Below, piece by piece: positions 63,991 through 64,000 of a DNA stretch of 64,000 bases. Source of the DNA: a virus; IMG/VR virus record IMGVR_UViG_3300027969_002424, positions 1-64,000 of that record; one strand, given 5' to 3'. The notes beneath the pieces are model-generated. The model saw only the letters and a program-made list of their open reading frames with translations. It did no database searches and was not told the DNA's origin. Numbering within the stretch: position 1 is the stretch's first letter; every line of letters starts with the position of its first letter. The position numbers and the translations under genes were made by a program.

Positions 63991-64000
63991 TTTAATTGGG

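Overview
The window looks like part of the genome of a large, A+T-rich, T4-like tailed phage (myovirus type). The evidence is a T4-family DNA polymerase start at the left edge, a gp44-type clamp loader, a DsbA-like late-transcription DNA-binding protein, an ATP-dependent DNA ligase, PhoH, a gp31/GroES-like cochaperonin, and a recurrent GATAAATA/CATAAATA element upstream of many genes that matches the T4 late promoter (TATAAATA). Other promoters are near-perfect host sigma-70 sites (TTGACA-17-TATAAT). A Bug/TctC-type periplasmic binding protein and an entericidin-like lipoprotein suggest a proteobacterial, perhaps betaproteobacterial (Burkholderiales-like), freshwater host. This is inference only.

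Most genes lie on the minus strand. The exceptions are plus-strand islands at 4.1-4.7 kb, 21.6-22.4 kb (phoH), 32.7-42.3 kb (membrane proteins, a 2116-residue fibre-like protein and envelope enzymes) and 53.5-54.5 kb. Reading left to right: replication and tRNA-modification-like genes (0-1.1 kb); a modification/secretion cluster of oxygenase, sulfotransferase-like, solute-binding protein, methyltransferase, secreted nuclease and Dps (1.1-5.9 kb); two large Ala/Gly-rich probable internal virion proteins and associated multidomain proteins (5.9-15.8 kb); a dnaJ-clpA operon and a holin-like gene (15.8-20.3 kb); conserved T4-like genes including clamp loader, GroES-like protein and a DnaE-like fragment (20.3-26.1 kb); a repetitive structural protein (26.1-28.7 kb); ErpA, a kinase-like protein, superoxide dismutase, IF-1 and a HAD nucleotidase (28.7-32.6 kb); the plus-strand membrane/fibre cassette (32.7-42.3 kb); many small genes with dCMP deaminase, MazG-like, cupin, metallophosphatase and early-type promoters (42.3-50.2 kb); radical SAM, ClpP, a large unknown protein, a dead metallophosphatase, ClpS, Hsp20, ribosomal protein S21 and ClpX (50.2-56.9 kb); then envelope lipoproteins, a membrane structural protein, DNA ligase and small genes (56.9-64 kb).

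Two themes stand out. First, the phage carries what looks like a whole protein-quality-control kit: ClpA, ClpS, ClpX, ClpP, a CbpA-type DnaJ, Hsp20 and a GroES-like protein. The ClpP-docking IGF loops of both ATPases and the ClpP catalytic triad are intact. Second, several unrelated proteins (a kinase-like fold, a superoxide dismutase, a HAD nucleotidase and large Ala/Gly-rich proteins) start with a short leader of the form MR..EFI.E. This resembles the T4 capsid-targeting sequence that sorts internal proteins such as IPIII and Alt into the prohead. These genes mostly sit behind T4-late-type promoters, so the phage may package a set of enzymes and inject them with its DNA. Many starts lie only 2-7 nt from a late element, or exactly 6 nt from a sigma-70 -10 box, which suggests leaderless mRNAs. 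No tRNA, rRNA, CRISPR array, integrase or insertion sequence was recognised, and no gene-free stretch exceeds about 120 nt.
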